From Cellulosimicrobium funkei (GTDB lineage Bacteria; Actinomycetota; Actinomycetes; Actinomycetales; Cellulomonadaceae): DNA of 53,599 nt. Positions 52,563 to 53,599 of this stretch are shown one piece after another. Location: positions 1 through 53,599 of the forward strand of contig NZ_JNBQ01000028.1 in the NCBI RefSeq assembly GCF_001019615.1, read 5' to 3'. The position numbers were made by a program, and so were the translations under genes. How positions within the stretch are numbered: the first letter of the stretch is position 1; the number at the start of each line of letters is the position of its first letter. Below the pieces are notes generated by a model. The model was not told where the DNA came from and searched no databases. It saw only the letters and a program-made list of their open reading frames with translations.

Positions 52563-53530
52563 CGTCGTCCGGCTGGGGTCCGGACGTCCTCGGCGCCGGG
52601 TACGAGCAGCGCACGGTCGAGCTGGAGCCCGACGACGAGGGCGAGGTCGTCGTGACCGTGGTCCGCCACGCGCCGGCGACCGACGAGCCGATCCGGCCGG
52701 CGCGCGCGGTGCTGTACGTCCACGGGTGGAGCGACTACTTCTTCCAGACCGAGCTCGCCGAGACCTGGCGCGCGCTCGGCGCCGCGTTCTACGCCGTCGA
52801 CCTCCGCAAGTACGGACGCAGCCTGCGCCCGCACCAGACGCCCGGGTACGCCGACCACCTCACCGAGTACGACGCCGACATCGCCGCGGCGCTCGAGGTC
52901 GTCCGGGCGGACCTCGGCCAGCACGCGGCGATCATGCTCATGGGTCACTCCACCGGCGGCCTCGTCGCGGCGCTCTGGGCGCACCGGCACCCCGCCGTCG
53001 TCCGGGGGCTGGTGCTCAACAGCCCGTGGCTCGAGCTCCAGGGATCGTCCGTCGCGAGAACCGTCTCGGGACCCGCGATCCGTCAGCTCGCACGCTTCCA
53101 GCCACGCACGCCGCTGCCGAACGTCGACCCCGGCTACTACGCCAGGACGTTGCGCGACCGCGACGACGGCTCCTGGGTCATCGACGACGCCTGGCGTCCC
53201 GTGCCGTCGTTCCCCGTCCGCGCCGGCTGGCTGCGTGCGGTCATCTCGGGCCACGCCCGCGTCGCAGCCGGGCTCACCATCGACTGTCCCGTGCTCGTGC
53301 TCCTCGCCGAGAAGTCGCTGTTCAGCACCCGCTGGTCCGAGGACATGCGTTCTGCCGACATCGTGCTCGACGTCGAGCCCCTGGCCCGCCGCGCCGCGCA
53401 CCTGGGACGGGTCGTCACCATCGTCAGGATCCCCGGCGGGATGCACGACCTCTCCCTCTCGGCGCCCGAGCCGCGCGCCCGGTTCTTCGCGGAGATCGTG
53501 CGCTGGTCGGCGGCCTACGGCTGGGCCTGA
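52559..53530 (+). CDS. Alpha/beta hydrolase (serine hydrolase, lysophospholipase-like)
   Basis: Encodes 323 aa. Nucleophile elbow MGHSTGGLVAAL, oxyanion region VLYVHGWSDYFFQTE, and the C-terminal histidine in IPGGMHDLSLS. The YRSL-type cap segment PNVDPGYYARTLRDRDDGSW and WLRAV resemble monoacylglycerol lipase/lysophospholipase-like hydrolases. Substrate unknown. GTG 52559 overlaps the oxidoreductase stop (GTGA), so the two are co-translated and may share a pathway. Confidence 0.85.
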   Translation: MTSSGWGPDVLGAGYEQRTVELEPDDEGEVVVTVVRHAPATDEPIRPARAVLYVHGWSDYFFQTELAETWRALGAAFYAVDLRKYGRSLRPHQTPGYADHLTEYDADIAAALEVVRADLGQHAAIMLMGHSTGGLVAALWAHRHPAVVRGLVLNSPWLELQGSSVARTVSGPAIRQLARFQPRTPLPNVDPGYYARTLRDRDDGSWVIDDAWRPVPSFPVRAGWLRAVISGHARVAAGLTIDCPVLVLLAEKSLFSTRWSEDMRSADIVLDVEPLARRAAHLGRVVTIVRIPGGMHDLSLSAPEPRARFFAEIVRWSAAYGWA

Positions 53531-53599
53531 CCCGTCCCGCGGGGCGTCTCTACGCAGGACCGCGCGGGGCCAGGGTCACGCGCAACATGGGGGTATGCA
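53531..53599. other. Right edge, no feature supported
   Basis: 69 bp after the hydrolase stop. No complete hairpin or gene could be recognised; an ATG near 53589 is too close to the edge to judge. Confidence 0.3.

Overview
The window is chromosomal DNA of a high-GC Gram-positive actinobacterium, most likely in the Micrococcales (Cellulomonas/Cellulosimicrobium/Promicromonosporaceae type). This rests on the very high GC content with strong third-position bias, the actinobacterial marker genes carD, lsr2, mshA (mycothiol) and the senX3/regX3-type phosphate system, and gene order that matches two blocks I know from Mycobacterium tuberculosis: carD-ispD-ispF-cysS-rlmB and lsr2-lysS-...-panD-panC-...-folK-folB-folP-folE-ftsH-...-hpt-tilS-zincin-dacB-ppa. 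No tRNA, rRNA, CRISPR, prophage or transposase was seen.

Layout. 1-2.4 kb: a kinase-like DUF4032 protein and RlmB. 2.6-10.2 kb: cysS, then a four-gene insert (PLP aldolase/deaminase, sugar-lactone oxidase, TetR regulator, lipoprotein) that separates cysS from its usual neighbours ispF, ispD and carD. 10.5-11.7 kb: two lipoproteins. 11.7-19 kb: the phosphate regulon, pstSCAB, the RegX3/SenX3-type two-component system and phoU, with two PHO-box-like 11-nt direct repeat sites. 19.1-23 kb: gpmA, an F420/DDN-type oxidoreductase, mshA and a lactonase. 23.1-43.2 kb: a nearly continuous minus-strand block of housekeeping genes: zincin, tilS, hpt, ftsH, folE, folP, folB-folK fusion, DUF3180, two PH-domain membrane proteins, DUF2520, panC, panD, nadB, nadC, lysS, a 59-aa membrane protein and lsr2. 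43.3-43.9 kb: a VapBC toxin-antitoxin pair on the opposite strand. 44-53.6 kb: dacB, ppa, a NlpC/P60 hydrolase, metY-metX, an MDMPI-fold protein, a quinone-oxidoreductase-like enzyme and an alpha/beta hydrolase.

How the genes work together. The pst/pho genes form a phosphate uptake and sensing module. The minus-strand core combines folate, pantothenate and NAD synthesis with protein quality control and purine salvage; twelve gene pairs in the window overlap by 1 or 4 nt, so translational coupling is common. metY-metX form the sulfhydrylation route to homocysteine, preceded by a possible 7-codon leader peptide containing Met-Cys.

Most unusual observations. (1) A small family of intergenic repeats (consensus near CGAGGTAGAGSCCTGG) at three gene 3' ends. 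(2) A recurring TANNNT-N6/7-start-codon arrangement that predicts leaderless mRNAs for about nine genes and decides several starts. (3) A possible leaderless Met-Cys leader peptide before metY. (4) A G7 homopolymer that breaks the reading frame of pstC near its N terminus. (5) A FolB-FolK fusion with about 270- and 300-residue disordered segments. (6) A VapBC pair inserted between dacB and the zincin. Nothing here is an obvious new defence or mobile system. All functional calls come from reading motifs and synteny; no database search was run.
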